Source: Bradyrhizobium sp. CCBAU 53340
GTDB lineage: Bacteria > Pseudomonadota > Alphaproteobacteria > Rhizobiales > Xanthobacteraceae
Direction: 5' to 3'
DNA: 64,000 bases
Assembly: GCF_015291645.1 (NCBI RefSeq)
Contig: NZ_CP030055.1
Span: 5,394,001 to 5,458,000 of the forward strand
Under the pieces are notes generated by a model that did no database searches, was not told where the DNA came from, and saw nothing but the letters and a program-made list of their open reading frames with translations. Within the stretch, counting starts at the first letter, position 1. Each line of letters begins with the position of its first letter. The position numbers and the translations under genes were made by a program. Positions 1 to 8,225 of this stretch are shown piece by piece.

Positions 1-591
1 GATCAACGCCAGCCCCATCGTAAAACTGCCGTGAAGGTTCGCCCAGAGCGTAATGAGCGGGACGTACCAGAGTGAAGGCGCTCGTCGTTGTTCACTCGCC
101 TCTACCAGGGCGTTCGCCCACAGCACCATCAACGGGAAGGTCAGGACATGCGGCCGTGCCATCGTGTGTATCGCCGCCATGGCGATTGCAGCCGCCACGA
201 TGACCGCGGCCGGCACATTCGGTAATCTTTTCAGTAGCAGGCGGGTAAGCAGAAAAATCGCCACAGACGCCGACAGCGCGGCAAGAATTGCAGGTCCGGG
301 CCACCCGGCCAATTTGAACGCAACGAAATAAATGACTTCTGCCAACCACGCGCTGGTTATCCAGGGCGCGCCGGGCATCGTGAAAGAGAACAAATCAACG
401 TGAGGTACAGCACGATGATCCATGATCCACTGCCCGACCACAATGTGCCAATAGATGTCGGCATCCATTAATAGGCCGAACCTCTTGGTAATGAGGGTCA
501 GGTACGTTGTGGCTGCGAATAAAAGCGGCAACCATGGCCGAAGGTGATCGTTGCGCGCAGGGGACGCGCTCATCTTCGCTTCTGAATCCAT
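1..591 (-). CDS. Polytopic membrane protein, GT-C-like, C terminus cut by window edge
   Basis: An open reading frame of 197 codons starts at ATG 589-591 and continues past the left edge without a stop. The protein begins MDSEAKMSASPARNDHLRPW and then shows several hydrophobic segments (about residues 20-37, 82-96, 98-115, 125-160 and 175-197). Between the first two is a conserved-looking periplasmic loop with DADIYWHIVVGQWI and SFTMPGAPW, an acidic D-x-D followed by W-H. Such loops occur in GT-C fold membrane glycosyltransferases and related rhizobial hypothetical membrane proteins. The exact family cannot be named because most of the protein is missing. An in-frame ATG at 573 is an alternative start. 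No obvious operon partner is visible. The reading is seen directly; the GT-C relation is inference. Confidence 0.7.
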   Translation of the reverse strand, partial: MDSEAKMSASPARNDHLRPWLPLLFAATTYLTLITKRFGLLMDADIYWHIVVGQWIMDHRAVPHVDLFSFTMPGAPWITSAWLAEVIYFVAFKLAGWPGPAILAALSASVAIFLLTRLLLKRLPNVPAAVIVAAAIAMAAIHTMARPHVLTFPLMVLWANALVEASEQRRAPSLWYVPLITLWANLHGSFTMGLALI

Positions 592-1278
592 CTGAACAGA
601 CCGACTATTTGAAACCATGCTTTCCGTCCTGGACGTCAATCAAAGTCAACTTCGATAAATGTGCGCAACCCGATGGCTGCCGCAAAATTGCCCGTCTCGA
701 CAACGGCCACAGAGGCGCCCTCACCTCTCCAGCTTGGATTGCCGCCACTGCGTGACCCGTGGGCCTGCTCGGCGCTCGGACCATCCGGGGGCGAGAGCGA
801 GGTTCGGCATTTGCAGAACAAGCGCGGTCTAGGTCAACGCCTGGCAACGCCTCGATCAAGGATCGATCCAACAAAACGGCAAACGCGCGTCGGCCGCAAC
901 AAGCAGCTGCGCGCATGGCTAACAGCCCAATCAGCGTGGCAGGCGTCCGGCGTTTCGAGTCATCGAGACAAAGAAAAAGCCTAACGAAGAACTTCCGATA
1001 ATGTCGTTCGTCGCGAAATCGGAAGTGTGGGCTAAGTTATTGAAAAGATGACGCGAGACGGCACTCGAACCCGTCTCCGCCATGGCGCGAGTGAACGGAG
1101 GCGAAGTCGGTAGAGCCTGACAAGTTCTGGCATTTGGAGGGGCGAGCCAACTCCAAAAGTGGTCACACGGGGAACGGCGCCGGAATTCGGGCAGGATGGT
1201 TCCGCCCGGCGGCTAACCATCAACACGACTTCCACACCTGCTCAAATTGTTAGGCGACCGTCTTGATGCTACGAGTCC
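592..1278. other. Intergenic region with no convincing gene
   Basis: About 690 bases between two divergently transcribed genes. The short open frames here have no ribosome binding site and read like shadows of GC-rich noncoding DNA. The one structured element seen is the hairpin at 1055-1077, listed separately. Confidence 0.5.
1055..1077. other. 7-bp perfect hairpin resembling a tRNA T-arm
   Basis: GAGACGG (1055-1061) and CCGTCTC (1071-1077) are perfect inverted repeats around a 9-base loop. On the minus strand the loop reads GTTCGAGTG, which contains the GTTCGA core of tRNA T-loops. No acceptor, D or anticodon arms can be built around it, so it is at most a tRNA 3' fragment, such as an old integration scar, or a coincidence. 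Confidence 0.3.
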
Positions 1279-2436
1279 GTGCGGCGCAAAAGGGAGAGCG
1301 CAAACTTGGAGTCTCGTCACATCGCGCAAAACGGTCCTGCGCACCATCTGCGCCAAGAGCTCAAGGCGCTGACAGGGCTCCGCGGACTTGCGGCCACGGT
1401 CGTCGCCCTGGCGCACTTCCACCCCACACTGCCCTATGACCTCCAGGAATTCTTCCTCTGGCATGATGCCGCCGTCGATCTGTTTTTTTGCCTGAGCGGC
1501 TTCACGCTTTCTTACGTCTACACCGGGACGAACTTTCAGTTCTCACGCTACCTGATCGCGCGCATTGCTCGCATTTATCCCCTTTACCTTGTTACGCTAA
1601 TCATTGTCGGGGCGACCTATACCTGGCCCGTTCTCGTCAACCCAACGACCTATCCTGCCAGCACGTCCCTTACCGACTTTGTGCTGCAGGTGTTGATGCT
1701 GAACGCCTGGCCGATCATCGGTACCGGAGTGCATTGGAACATGCAGTCCTGGTCGATATCAATCGAATGGTTTTGCTACATCCTGCTGTTTCCCCTGCTG
1801 CTGCGCCTGAAGGCGCCGCGTTCGGAAAACGTCAAACTGCTCTGCGTCATCGCGCTCACTGCCGTTTCCTATGGTCTTTTCGTCAGGTTTTTCGATGAAC
1901 GGCTGACGAACCCCGAGCTCTATGTCGCCGAGAGCCCTTGGAGCTACTGGGTGAATCTCGTGCGAGGAATTGCCGGCTTCACCACGGGATGGATCGCGTT
2001 CTCGAGCTTCGAGCAACGGGACGAGATCCACACGCTCTGCACCAAGTTCTCAGCTCTCATCTGGCTCTGCTTCGGGGCCATTCTGGTCTTGTTATATTTT
2101 GGCCTGGCAAATTCGCACGCGCTTGTCTTTCTGTTTCCGTTCGTGGTGCTCGCCGCGACAGATCAGACCTCTGCAACATCGCTCGTACTAGGGTCGAAGG
2201 CACTGCATTTTCTCGGCGTCATTTCCTATTCAATCTATTTGATGCACTTCATCGTATTCCTCTTGTTCCGACTTGCTTTCGGTGTGTCTAGGACGTGGTC
2301 GATTTGGGTATACGCAGCACTGATCGTTGCGACCTTTGGCATCTCGGTCCTCAGCTATTTTGCCATAGAAAGGCCCGCACGCGACGCAGTCAGATCGCTC
2401 CAGCGAAAGCCGACCGATCGCCCTGCGAGGGCGTAA
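1279..2436 (+). CDS. Acyltransferase family 3 (OafA/YrhL-like) membrane protein
   Basis: 385 residues. The protein starts with a short basic cytosolic tail, then LTGLRGLAATVVALAHFHP. This is the family's first membrane segment, with the conserved Arg and the His thought to act in acyl transfer. LFFCLSGFTLSYVY is the usual second motif, followed by about eight more hydrophobic helices. GVISYSIYLMHFIV and a final AIERPAR are typical of the family's last segments. Members move acetyl or other acyl groups onto polysaccharides, lipids or antibiotics at the inner membrane. The substrate cannot be told from sequence. The listed start is GTG 1279. TTG at 1306 is preceded by AGGGAGAG (1291-1298) at good spacing and may be the true start. 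The gene stands alone. Confidence 0.88.
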   Translation: MRRKRESANLESRHIAQNGPAHHLRQELKALTGLRGLAATVVALAHFHPTLPYDLQEFFLWHDAAVDLFFCLSGFTLSYVYTGTNFQFSRYLIARIARIYPLYLVTLIIVGATYTWPVLVNPTTYPASTSLTDFVLQVLMLNAWPIIGTGVHWNMQSWSISIEWFCYILLFPLLLRLKAPRSENVKLLCVIALTAVSYGLFVRFFDERLTNPELYVAESPWSYWVNLVRGIAGFTTGWIAFSSFEQRDEIHTLCTKFSALIWLCFGAILVLLYFGLANSHALVFLFPFVVLAATDQTSATSLVLGSKALHFLGVISYSIYLMHFIVFLLFRLAFGVSRTWSIWVYAALIVATFGISVLSYFAIERPARDAVRSLQRKPTDRPARA

Positions 2437-2719
2437 GCACCGATGCCAGCAGACTGCCCGGCACGGGAGTAACTCTCACGCGCCGCCTTTGCGGCGTAAG
2501 CCGCTCGGCGCGCGCGACGGCAACATGTGGTCCGATGAACACGGGGCGACGTGCATCCGCGTGCGGCGGCAGGAATTTGTGGGTGCCCTCTTCGCGCGCC
2601 ATGCTCGATTCCGCTGTATCCATCCGGTGAAAATACATCGAACGGATCCGCTGATCGGCGAAATCTTGAGTCGAAAGAGTCACTTGTGATTCCTTGCTGA
2701 CCACCTGATTCGCGAGGGG

Positions 2720-3085
2720 GTGCTCTATGGGGCTGAGGTTAAGGGATCGATCTGCAAAAGGCCATTTGCGATCCTTAAGGTGAATGTTGGATTGGTCGAG
2801 AGAGTAGTGGACGCGAGTTTAGGGACGCGCGGTTCGGCGACAGATTCCGCAAACTGCCACGCAGATTGGAAGCGCCATGGGACAAAGCATTGCTCGTCTG
2901 CCGATTGGGCGAATACCAAGGCAGCCTATCGCTTCTTCTCTAATGAGCGGGTCAGCGAAGTGGACATTCTGGCGGGCGACTTCCAATCGACACGTGATCG
3001 TCCCGCCGCCGCTGAAGGTCTCTTTCTTATGCTGCACGACACAACCGGGTTTAGCTATGAACGCGAGAGTCCTATGCTTGGGTGG
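2720..3085 (+). pseudogene. Transposase N-terminal remnant, IS4/Tn5-like
   Basis: The translation contains DWANTKAAYRFFSNERVSE and LMLHDTTGFSYERES. Both match the N-terminal DNA-binding part of Tn5-type (IS4 family) transposases, where a TKAAYRF stretch is followed by a first catalytic region. Only about 110 of the roughly 450 residues expected remain; after about 3085 the similarity stops and the frame breaks into another transposase fragment. No terminal inverted repeats or target duplication were recognised. It is a dead remnant. The family assignment is from recall of the motif and was not checked by search. Confidence 0.7.
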
Positions 3086-3087
3086 GC

Positions 3088-3240
3088 AAGTTCGCGCTGA
3101 TCAAGCATCAGCGCTATGCCCACGCCAAGCAGTTCAAGCGCGCCAACTGAGCCTTGAGGACGGTCCGAGCCTATCTCGGCCGCATCATCCGCGACATCAC
3201 CCGCAAGATCGAAGGTCTCGGCAAACCGAAAAGGCTGACG
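3088..3240 (+). pseudogene. Transposase remnant, IS5-like
   Basis: From AAG 3088 the frame reads KFALIKHQRYAHAKQFKRAN, then an in-frame TGA at 3148-3150, then TVRAYLGRIIRDITRKIEG. The pattern of a basic AHAKQFKRA segment followed by LGR-x-IRDI-x-RKI is that of the central region of IS5-group transposases. Both ends and the DDE residues are missing. It directly abuts the Tn5-like fragment, so this is a small graveyard of insertion sequences rather than an active element. Confidence 0.6.
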
Positions 3241-3320
3241 AGAGACCACCGGCATCGCCCGGATTGGCCGGCTAGCAAAGCAATGGCTCTAGGGGGATCG
3301 TTAAATGGCTGTCGCCTTCC

Positions 3321-3404
3321 TCAATGCGTCAGCTCGAACTTCCGGATTTCGTTCATCCGGGCCAGGCAGTATTCGCGGTACAGCTCGTTCAGAAATGCCC
3401 ACAT
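3321..3404 (-). CDS. Small protein of 27 residues
   Basis: ATG at 3402-3404 is preceded on the minus strand by GATGGGGATTGATC, a plausible ribosome binding site. The 27-residue product begins MWAFLNELYREYCLARMNEI and ends at TGA 3321-3323. It is amphipathic, with an aromatic and charged helix. I have an impression that very short proteins with a MW-x-F-L-x-x-LY-x-EYC pattern recur in Bradyrhizobium, but I cannot verify it. Function unknown; it could be chance. Confidence 0.45.
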   Translation of the reverse strand: MWAFLNELYREYCLARMNEIRKFELTH

Positions 3405-3579
3405 GATCAATCCCCATCGCTTGAAACAGTGGAGAGGCTAGTCCTGCAAAGTTTCGCCGCGATGTCGGCAATTCGGAAATTTGGTTTCCGGACGATTTCT
3501 CGCGGAGGAATTTACGTCAGCGCTTCTGCCGCTTACCTCGCCGGAAGCGCAGCCACGTCCAGAGGCGGCCGAAGCTGGT

Positions 3580-3891
3580 TCATCCCCGGCCTCCGGCGTC
3601 CTTGACTGCCTCGGCCAGGAGAAAGCGGAGATGCGGCTTTGGCAGCGCGCGGCCCTCGTAGGCGGATAGCGCTTTCGCGTGCTCACGCGTCTGCCTGGCC
3701 TCGACGATCAGGAGGCAGCGCTTGAGCTCCTCGCTGCAGCGTTTTGCCTGTGCGCGCATTTCGCTTTTGTCGACGGGAGGGCTGGAGAATGTGGCGAGAC
3801 TGCTCCATGCCGCCGTCAGCGACTCCTTGAGCAACTCAATCTTGCGATCCAGATCGTCCAACCGCTGCTCCGTCAATTGATTTACGGGCAC
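3580..3891 (-). CDS. Hypothetical protein, charged and probably coiled-coil
   Basis: 103 residues with a protein-like composition. The first 35 residues (LTEQRLDDLDRKIELLKESL) form a heptad-like amphipathic helix, and residues 45-75 contain another charged helix. No signal peptide or membrane segment is present. Family not recognised. It lies 77 bases downstream of a lipoprotein gene on the same strand, so the two may be cotranscribed. Overlapping open frames on the other strand look less protein-like. Confidence 0.55.
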   Translation of the reverse strand: MPVNQLTEQRLDDLDRKIELLKESLTAAWSSLATFSSPPVDKSEMRAQAKRCSEELKRCLLIVEARQTREHAKALSAYEGRALPKPHLRFLLAEAVKDAGGRG

Positions 3892-3968
3892 ACGTTTCGA
3901 ACGGAACTAGGCCCGATTCGCCCACGCCGGGGAAGTCCGTACGGGCACGGGCCGCCGGGTCTCAACTA

Positions 3969-4370
3969 TCAGCGGCCGCTCCCGGCCAACGAGCCGGTCG
4001 TCTCGGCGGCACTGAAGCCCGACAGGCAATCGCGGCAGATGACGAGCTTTTCAGCCAATTGCCTGTCCCGTTCGCCTTCGATTTCGTCGTGAACGGCCCA
4101 CCAGGCGCTGGAGTACGGACGCAGCGCCGTCAGCGCCCGCTCCCTTTCGGAAATGCGATCCAATGACGCCTGAGGCGCAGTGACTGGGCGATGCATCTTT
4201 GACTTGGTTTGATTGGGATTTCGCCCGAGGCCATCCCAGGCAACCGGCCTCGTCGAGGTTGCGCGGACCGGTTCGAACGTCGCGCAGCCCGCGCCCCAGA
4301 TCGACAGCGTCAACGCGATGGCATACCGGGCGCAATTCACCTTCCACGTCTTTCGAAAACCCGTGGGCAT
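3969..4370 (-). CDS. Putative lipoprotein
   Basis: 133 residues. A basic N terminus (KTWKVNCARY) is followed by a hydrophobic stretch, AIALTLSIWGAGC, ending in a lipobox-like GAGC. Cleavage before that Cys (about residue 29) would give a lipid-anchored envelope protein of about 105 residues. The mature part contains an ERERALTALRPYSSAWWAV segment, and further on two cysteines spaced C-R-D-C, which could bind a metal or form a disulfide. Family not recognised. No partner is visible except the downstream coiled-coil gene. Confidence 0.6.
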   Translation of the reverse strand: MPTGFRKTWKVNCARYAIALTLSIWGAGCATFEPVRATSTRPVAWDGLGRNPNQTKSKMHRPVTAPQASLDRISERERALTALRPYSSAWWAVHDEIEGERDRQLAEKLVICRDCLSGFSAAETTGSLAGSGR

Positions 4371-4901
4371 GATGCTCGACGCAGTCCTTTGCTAGCCGAA
4401 TTTACATCTGCTGATCACAACGCCGGCCGATCCGAAGACGACTAGGCGCACCCTGTCATGACGAGCCAGGCCACGCGCAAATGGCGGTTCGAAGCCGCCC
4501 AGCAAGGCTGAGCGCTTATGGTTAACACCCAGTAAATGAAGTTAATGCCCGCCGTAAACGTTCCGCTGCCGGGGCCTTGCCGCCGCGGTCCGGCGGCCTT
4601 GGCTCCCAATGCGCCCGGCGGGCGATCAATCAGTCTGCGATTCCGTCGAGATCGGCCGACATCGTCAGCTTTGGCCAGACTTGCGAGGAGATCTTCTTGG
4701 CAACGTCGACATGAGGCGCACGAGGCGATTCACGCGGCGAATGCTTTCGGCGAAGCGCGCGGCGGGAGTACGTCGTCGAATATGGAAAACGAGTTTTCGA
4801 AGCCGACCCAGCATGACGTCCTTCTCAAGGTGAAACGCAACCGCCCATGCACGTCAACAAAAACGGCGACGGATATACCGGGGCGGCCGACCAACCATCG
4901 A
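4371..4901. other. Intergenic region with no convincing gene
   Basis: About 530 bases. Overlapping plus-strand open frames exist (for example from 4536) but are Arg/Pro-rich, show no ribosome binding site and match no family I recognise. The stretch may contain a decayed gene. Confidence 0.4.
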
Positions 4902-5165
4902 CTAGCGTGGCAACCGTGACGATCTGACGTAGCGTGTCAGAACAGGCGCGCTATGCGCAGTCGCCAGGATCCGGACGCTGACGGCCTGCCGCTTGCCGGA
5001 CCTCTGATCGGGAGCCAGGTTGTAGCTCACCCGGGCGCCGGCCTCGGGCGTGAGCCCGGGAGAGCATGATTTGAGATGAAAGAAAATGTCGGTGCCGCCG
5101 GAATCCGGCCTGATGAAGCCGAACGCCCGGTCGCCGTGATAGGTCTTGATGGTACCTTCCAGCAT
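4902..5165 (-). CDS. Cold-shock-domain protein
   Basis: 87 residues. The first 65 form a cold-shock OB fold: MLEGTIKTYHGDRAFGFIRP carries the RNP1-like aromatic strand (AFGFI) and DIFFHLK the RNP2-like strand. The next part, VSYNLAPDQRSGKRQAVSV, fits the closing strands. A 20-residue basic tail (RYVRSSRLPR at the end) extends beyond the usual 67-70 residue Csp length. Such proteins bind single-stranded RNA or DNA and act as RNA chaperones. It follows the export cluster by 88 bases on the same strand but is probably independent. Confidence 0.88.
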   Translation of the reverse strand: MLEGTIKTYHGDRAFGFIRPDSGGTDIFFHLKSCSPGLTPEAGARVSYNLAPDQRSGKRQAVSVRILATAHSAPVLTRYVRSSRLPR

Positions 5166-5253
5166 CTTGCACCCTTTTCAGCTCGCTAGGCGCGTGGTTC
5201 GGGAAATCGCTGCGGAATGGGCTAACCGGGTTTTCTCACCGGGTCGATATTTG

Positions 5254-6135
5254 TCAGCCAACACCAGGAAAACGAACCCGGCACTTGAGTCCGGCGGGAA
5301 TCGCATGGTTCGGATTGGGAAGTTCGAGCCGCACCCCGATCGTGCCGCTGGCCGCATCGAAGACTTGGTCCACCACGGTTACCACCGCATTGTACTTGCC
5401 ACCCACAGGATCCTCCGGGTAAACCTCGGCCATTATACCGGCTCGAATCCTGCCAAACTGGCTGAGCGGCACATAAACTTCAACGTTGAGCGGATCGATT
5501 TGCGCGATCGTAATCAGGTGCCCCTGGTCGAACGCATACTCTCCCGGACCAAGGGAGCGCGCCACCACGACACCGTCGATCGGACTCCGAACAATACGTT
5601 GATTGAAGATTTCGCGAGCACGTACGGCCTCCGTTTGCGCCAGCTGAAGATTGACCTTCGCTTCGTCGAGTTCACTCTCGGAGACCCGGGCAAGAGTTTC
5701 AGCCTCATCGGCGGCCGAGAACGCTACCGTATCGTTCTTGCGTAACGCCCTCATGCGCTCTTCCTTGCGCCTTTGGTACTCGACCTTCGCCTGGCTCGAT
5801 CGCACTGAAGCTTCATTGCCAGCCCGCGCCTCAGCCAGCAAGACGGCGGCGGCTTCAACACCCGACTCAAGCCTCGCGATCACATCGCCTTTCTTGACCA
5901 TCGCGCCGCGATCCACCAGCATTTCGCTGATCAACCCGGGCACCTGAGTCCCCAATTTCAGCGTCATCTTCGGTTGGATCAGGCAAAGAAAACCATCCTG
6001 GTCCTGTGCGTGCGCGGGCACAACGATACCAAGTGCCACGACCAGCGTGGATAACGCGCGCGCCCGCCGGCGCATGATCCGGCACGGCTCATTGAGATTT
6101 GTGAGCCGATCGCTCCTTCCAAGTTGCTTCAACAT
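5254..6135 (-). CDS. Periplasmic adaptor (membrane fusion protein), last gene of the giant-protein cluster
   Basis: 293 residues. A basic leader is followed by a Sec-type signal segment, RRRARALSTLVVALGIVVPAHA. Then come a split lipoyl/barrel-sandwich half (VPGLISEMLVDRGAMVKKGD), a coiled-coil hairpin rich in Ala, Glu and Arg (about residues 95-175), the second lipoyl half (IVRSPIDGVVVARSLGPGEY), and a beta-barrel. It is shorter than typical RND adaptors, lacking much of the membrane-proximal domain. The start at 6135 has AGGA at good spacing; an in-frame ATG at 6075 lies directly before the signal segment. It sits 74 bases after the SecA-like gene. Its likely role is bridging the inner membrane to an outer-membrane channel during export. 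That role is inferred from context. Confidence 0.82.
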   Translation of the reverse strand: MLKQLGRSDRLTNLNEPCRIMRRRARALSTLVVALGIVVPAHAQDQDGFLCLIQPKMTLKLGTQVPGLISEMLVDRGAMVKKGDVIARLESGVEAAAVLLAEARAGNEASVRSSQAKVEYQRRKEERMRALRKNDTVAFSAADEAETLARVSESELDEAKVNLQLAQTEAVRAREIFNQRIVRSPIDGVVVARSLGPGEYAFDQGHLITIAQIDPLNVEVYVPLSQFGRIRAGIMAEVYPEDPVGGKYNAVVTVVDQVFDAASGTIGVRLELPNPNHAIPAGLKCRVRFPGVG

Positions 6136-6209
6136 TGCCGATCCTCAACTGTTGCCTGCTCGCTCAAGGTAGTCTTCACCGTTTCCGGCATGCGCTGCGG
6201 CGACGGCCG

Positions 6210-8225
6210 TTACTCTGCCCTTCCCGAAAACGCCAGCACCCGCTCCAATCGTCGATCCTGCGCGAGATTCTGTAGCCTGATGTATGCGCCACGTCGTTCA
6301 GCGCGAAACTGGGCCAGACCACGCAGCCCCTGGTAAAGCGCAGCCGATGCTCTTGCAGCGCGCATCACGACGCGCGCGACCAGCGCAGTCTCGGTTGGGG
6401 CATAAACCACATAGATTTCGTCATCGAGTGAGACGATCGCTTCACAACTACCGGGATCCCCCTGACGCGCGCAGCGGCCGAAAAATTGACGATCGATGCG
6501 CCGAGACTCGTGGTATTCAGTCAGGATGACGTGCAAGCCGCCACGTTCGGCAACGCCGGGACCCAGCCGGATGTCGGTGCCGCGACCTGCCATGTTTGTT
6601 GCCACCGTCACCCGGTTGGGCTGCCCCGCGAGTGCGACGACATCGGCCTCGAACTGGTCCTGCTTGGCATTCAGTAGTGCATGTTCGATGCCCCTCTCGG
6701 TCAGCACCGCGCTGATCTCTTCCGATGCCTTCACTGAGCGCGTCCCAATCAGCACGGGCCGGCCAGCCTTGATGGCAAGGCGTTCGACTGAATTGGCCAC
6801 CGCCCGCCATTTCTCCTCCCTCGTTCGGAACACAAGCGGCTTGACGTATTTCCGCCGCGAGGGTCGATGCAAAGGGATCCGCACGACATCGAGCCCGTAG
6901 ACCGACCTGATCTCACGCGCCACCTCGCTCGCCGTGCCGGTCATTCCGGCCAACCTGATGTAACGCCGAAACAGCCGCTGATAGGTGAGCCGCGCCAGGG
7001 TCTCCCGTGGCAAAGTCAGTTCGCATCGCTCCTTTGCCTCGATCATCTGATGCAGGCCGCCTTCCCATGAACGGTCGGGCATTACGCGGCCGGTCGATTC
7101 ATCGACGATTTGGACCTTACCCTCGCTGACCACATAATGCTGGTCACGGCGGAACAGGTGTAGCGCGCTGAGCGCCTGCGTAACCAGCTCTTCACGGGCG
7201 CGAACCGACGTCCATACACCGCTCGATTTGTGCGCGAGCTCACCGAGCCTCTCGCGGCCGGCGGCCGTTAGCGAAACCCGGCGTTCCACCAGCTCAATCA
7301 GATAGTCGCGGCCGCTATCCAGGCCGGCGGCGATTTCCAGCGCGCGGGCGCATTGTTCTTGTGCCTCGCTGGCCCCGGCGGTTGCGGACAAAATAAGCGG
7401 GGTGCGCGCTTCATCGATAAAGATGCTGTCAGCTTCGTCCACAATCCCAAAGTAGAGGCCACGCAAGACCAGTTCGCTCTCGCGACTTGCGGAAGCACAA
7501 ATCTTTTCCAGCGAAAGATGCAGCCGGCTGCCTCGATTCGCCAAGGCGACGCGATCGCGCAGATAATCGAAGGCTAGTTCCTTGTTTGTGCAATAAGTCA
7601 CCGAATTCGCGTAAGCTTTCCGGCGCACTTCCCGCGTCTGGCCTTGTACGACGACACCAACACTGAGACGCAGATAGCGATAGAGCGGCCCCATCTCCTC
7701 CGCGTCACGTTCTGCCAGATAATCATTGACGGTGATGACGTGCACGGGATAACCCGCAAGGGCAACCGTACTGGCTGCGAGCGTTGCCGCGATCGTCTTA
7801 CCCTCTCCGGTCTCCATTTCAATCAACGTGCCTTGCAGCAACGCCCACCCAGCCATCAGTTGAGCGTCGAAGTGCCGCTTGCCGATCGTGCGCGAAGCGA
7901 CTTCGCATACAAGAGCAAAGCATTCGGCAACGATCGTCTCGGAAAAGCCTTCCTTCCGCAGCCGCCCGCGCATCCTTCCGGCCCGCGCTACGAGATCCGC
8001 GTCGGGCGTTCGCGCAAGCGTGGATTCGTACTGTCGTACCAGCGGAACGATGGATGCCAAACCGCGCGCGGAATTGAAGAGGATCTGACGAGCTGGCCGA
8101 ACCGTGCAACCCAGCAAAAACTCGGCCGCCTTGTCATGGAAGCTGGGCTCGCGCTCCGATCGCTCAGCGTACGGACGCCCGTCCGCCAGTTCGCCCGCCT
8201 CGGTGATCATGATGCCCCTAGACAT
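6210..8225 (-). CDS. SecA-like preprotein translocase ATPase (short accessory form)
   Basis: 671 residues against about 900 for housekeeping SecA. Both helicase lobes are intact. Walker A is METGEGKT (137-144), the DEAD-like box is VDEADSIFIDEARTP (262-276), followed by TNMAGRGTDI (543-552) and RIDRQFFGRCARQGDPGS (576-593), close to the canonical RIDNQLRGRSGRQGDPGS. The protein ends soon after. The helical scaffold is shortened and the C-terminal zinc-binding tail used for SecB and lipid contact is absent. Its start overlaps the upstream gene's stop by 8 bases; ATG 8210, just after AGGGG, is an alternative start. The position inside the cluster suggests it energises export of the giant protein. 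It could instead be a SecA paralogue with another client. Confidence 0.92.
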   Translation of the reverse strand: MSRGIMITEAGELADGRPYAERSEREPSFHDKAAEFLLGCTVRPARQILFNSARGLASIVPLVRQYESTLARTPDADLVARAGRMRGRLRKEGFSETIVAECFALVCEVASRTIGKRHFDAQLMAGWALLQGTLIEMETGEGKTIAATLAASTVALAGYPVHVITVNDYLAERDAEEMGPLYRYLRLSVGVVVQGQTREVRRKAYANSVTYCTNKELAFDYLRDRVALANRGSRLHLSLEKICASASRESELVLRGLYFGIVDEADSIFIDEARTPLILSATAGASEAQEQCARALEIAAGLDSGRDYLIELVERRVSLTAAGRERLGELAHKSSGVWTSVRAREELVTQALSALHLFRRDQHYVVSEGKVQIVDESTGRVMPDRSWEGGLHQMIEAKERCELTLPRETLARLTYQRLFRRYIRLAGMTGTASEVAREIRSVYGLDVVRIPLHRPSRRKYVKPLVFRTREEKWRAVANSVERLAIKAGRPVLIGTRSVKASEEISAVLTERGIEHALLNAKQDQFEADVVALAGQPNRVTVATNMAGRGTDIRLGPGVAERGGLHVILTEYHESRRIDRQFFGRCARQGDPGSCEAIVSLDDEIYVVYAPTETALVARVVMRAARASAALYQGLRGLAQFRAERRGAYIRLQNLAQDRRLERVLAFSGRAE

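Noticed and set aside
2390..2704. 104-codon minus-strand frame after the acyltransferase gene
   Set aside because: It overlaps the 3' end of the acyltransferase gene and has no ribosome binding site or family resemblance.
2720..3240. An intact insertion sequence
   Set aside because: Both transposase pieces are truncated, one has an in-frame stop, and no terminal inverted repeats were found.
4536..4919. 127-codon plus-strand frame
   Set aside because: Arg/Pro-rich product without signal, motif or ribosome binding site; neighbouring frames are equally unconvincing.
5215..5250. CCGGG-rich stretch as a terminator for the export cluster
   Set aside because: The CCGGG copies are direct, not inverted, repeats and no T-run follows.
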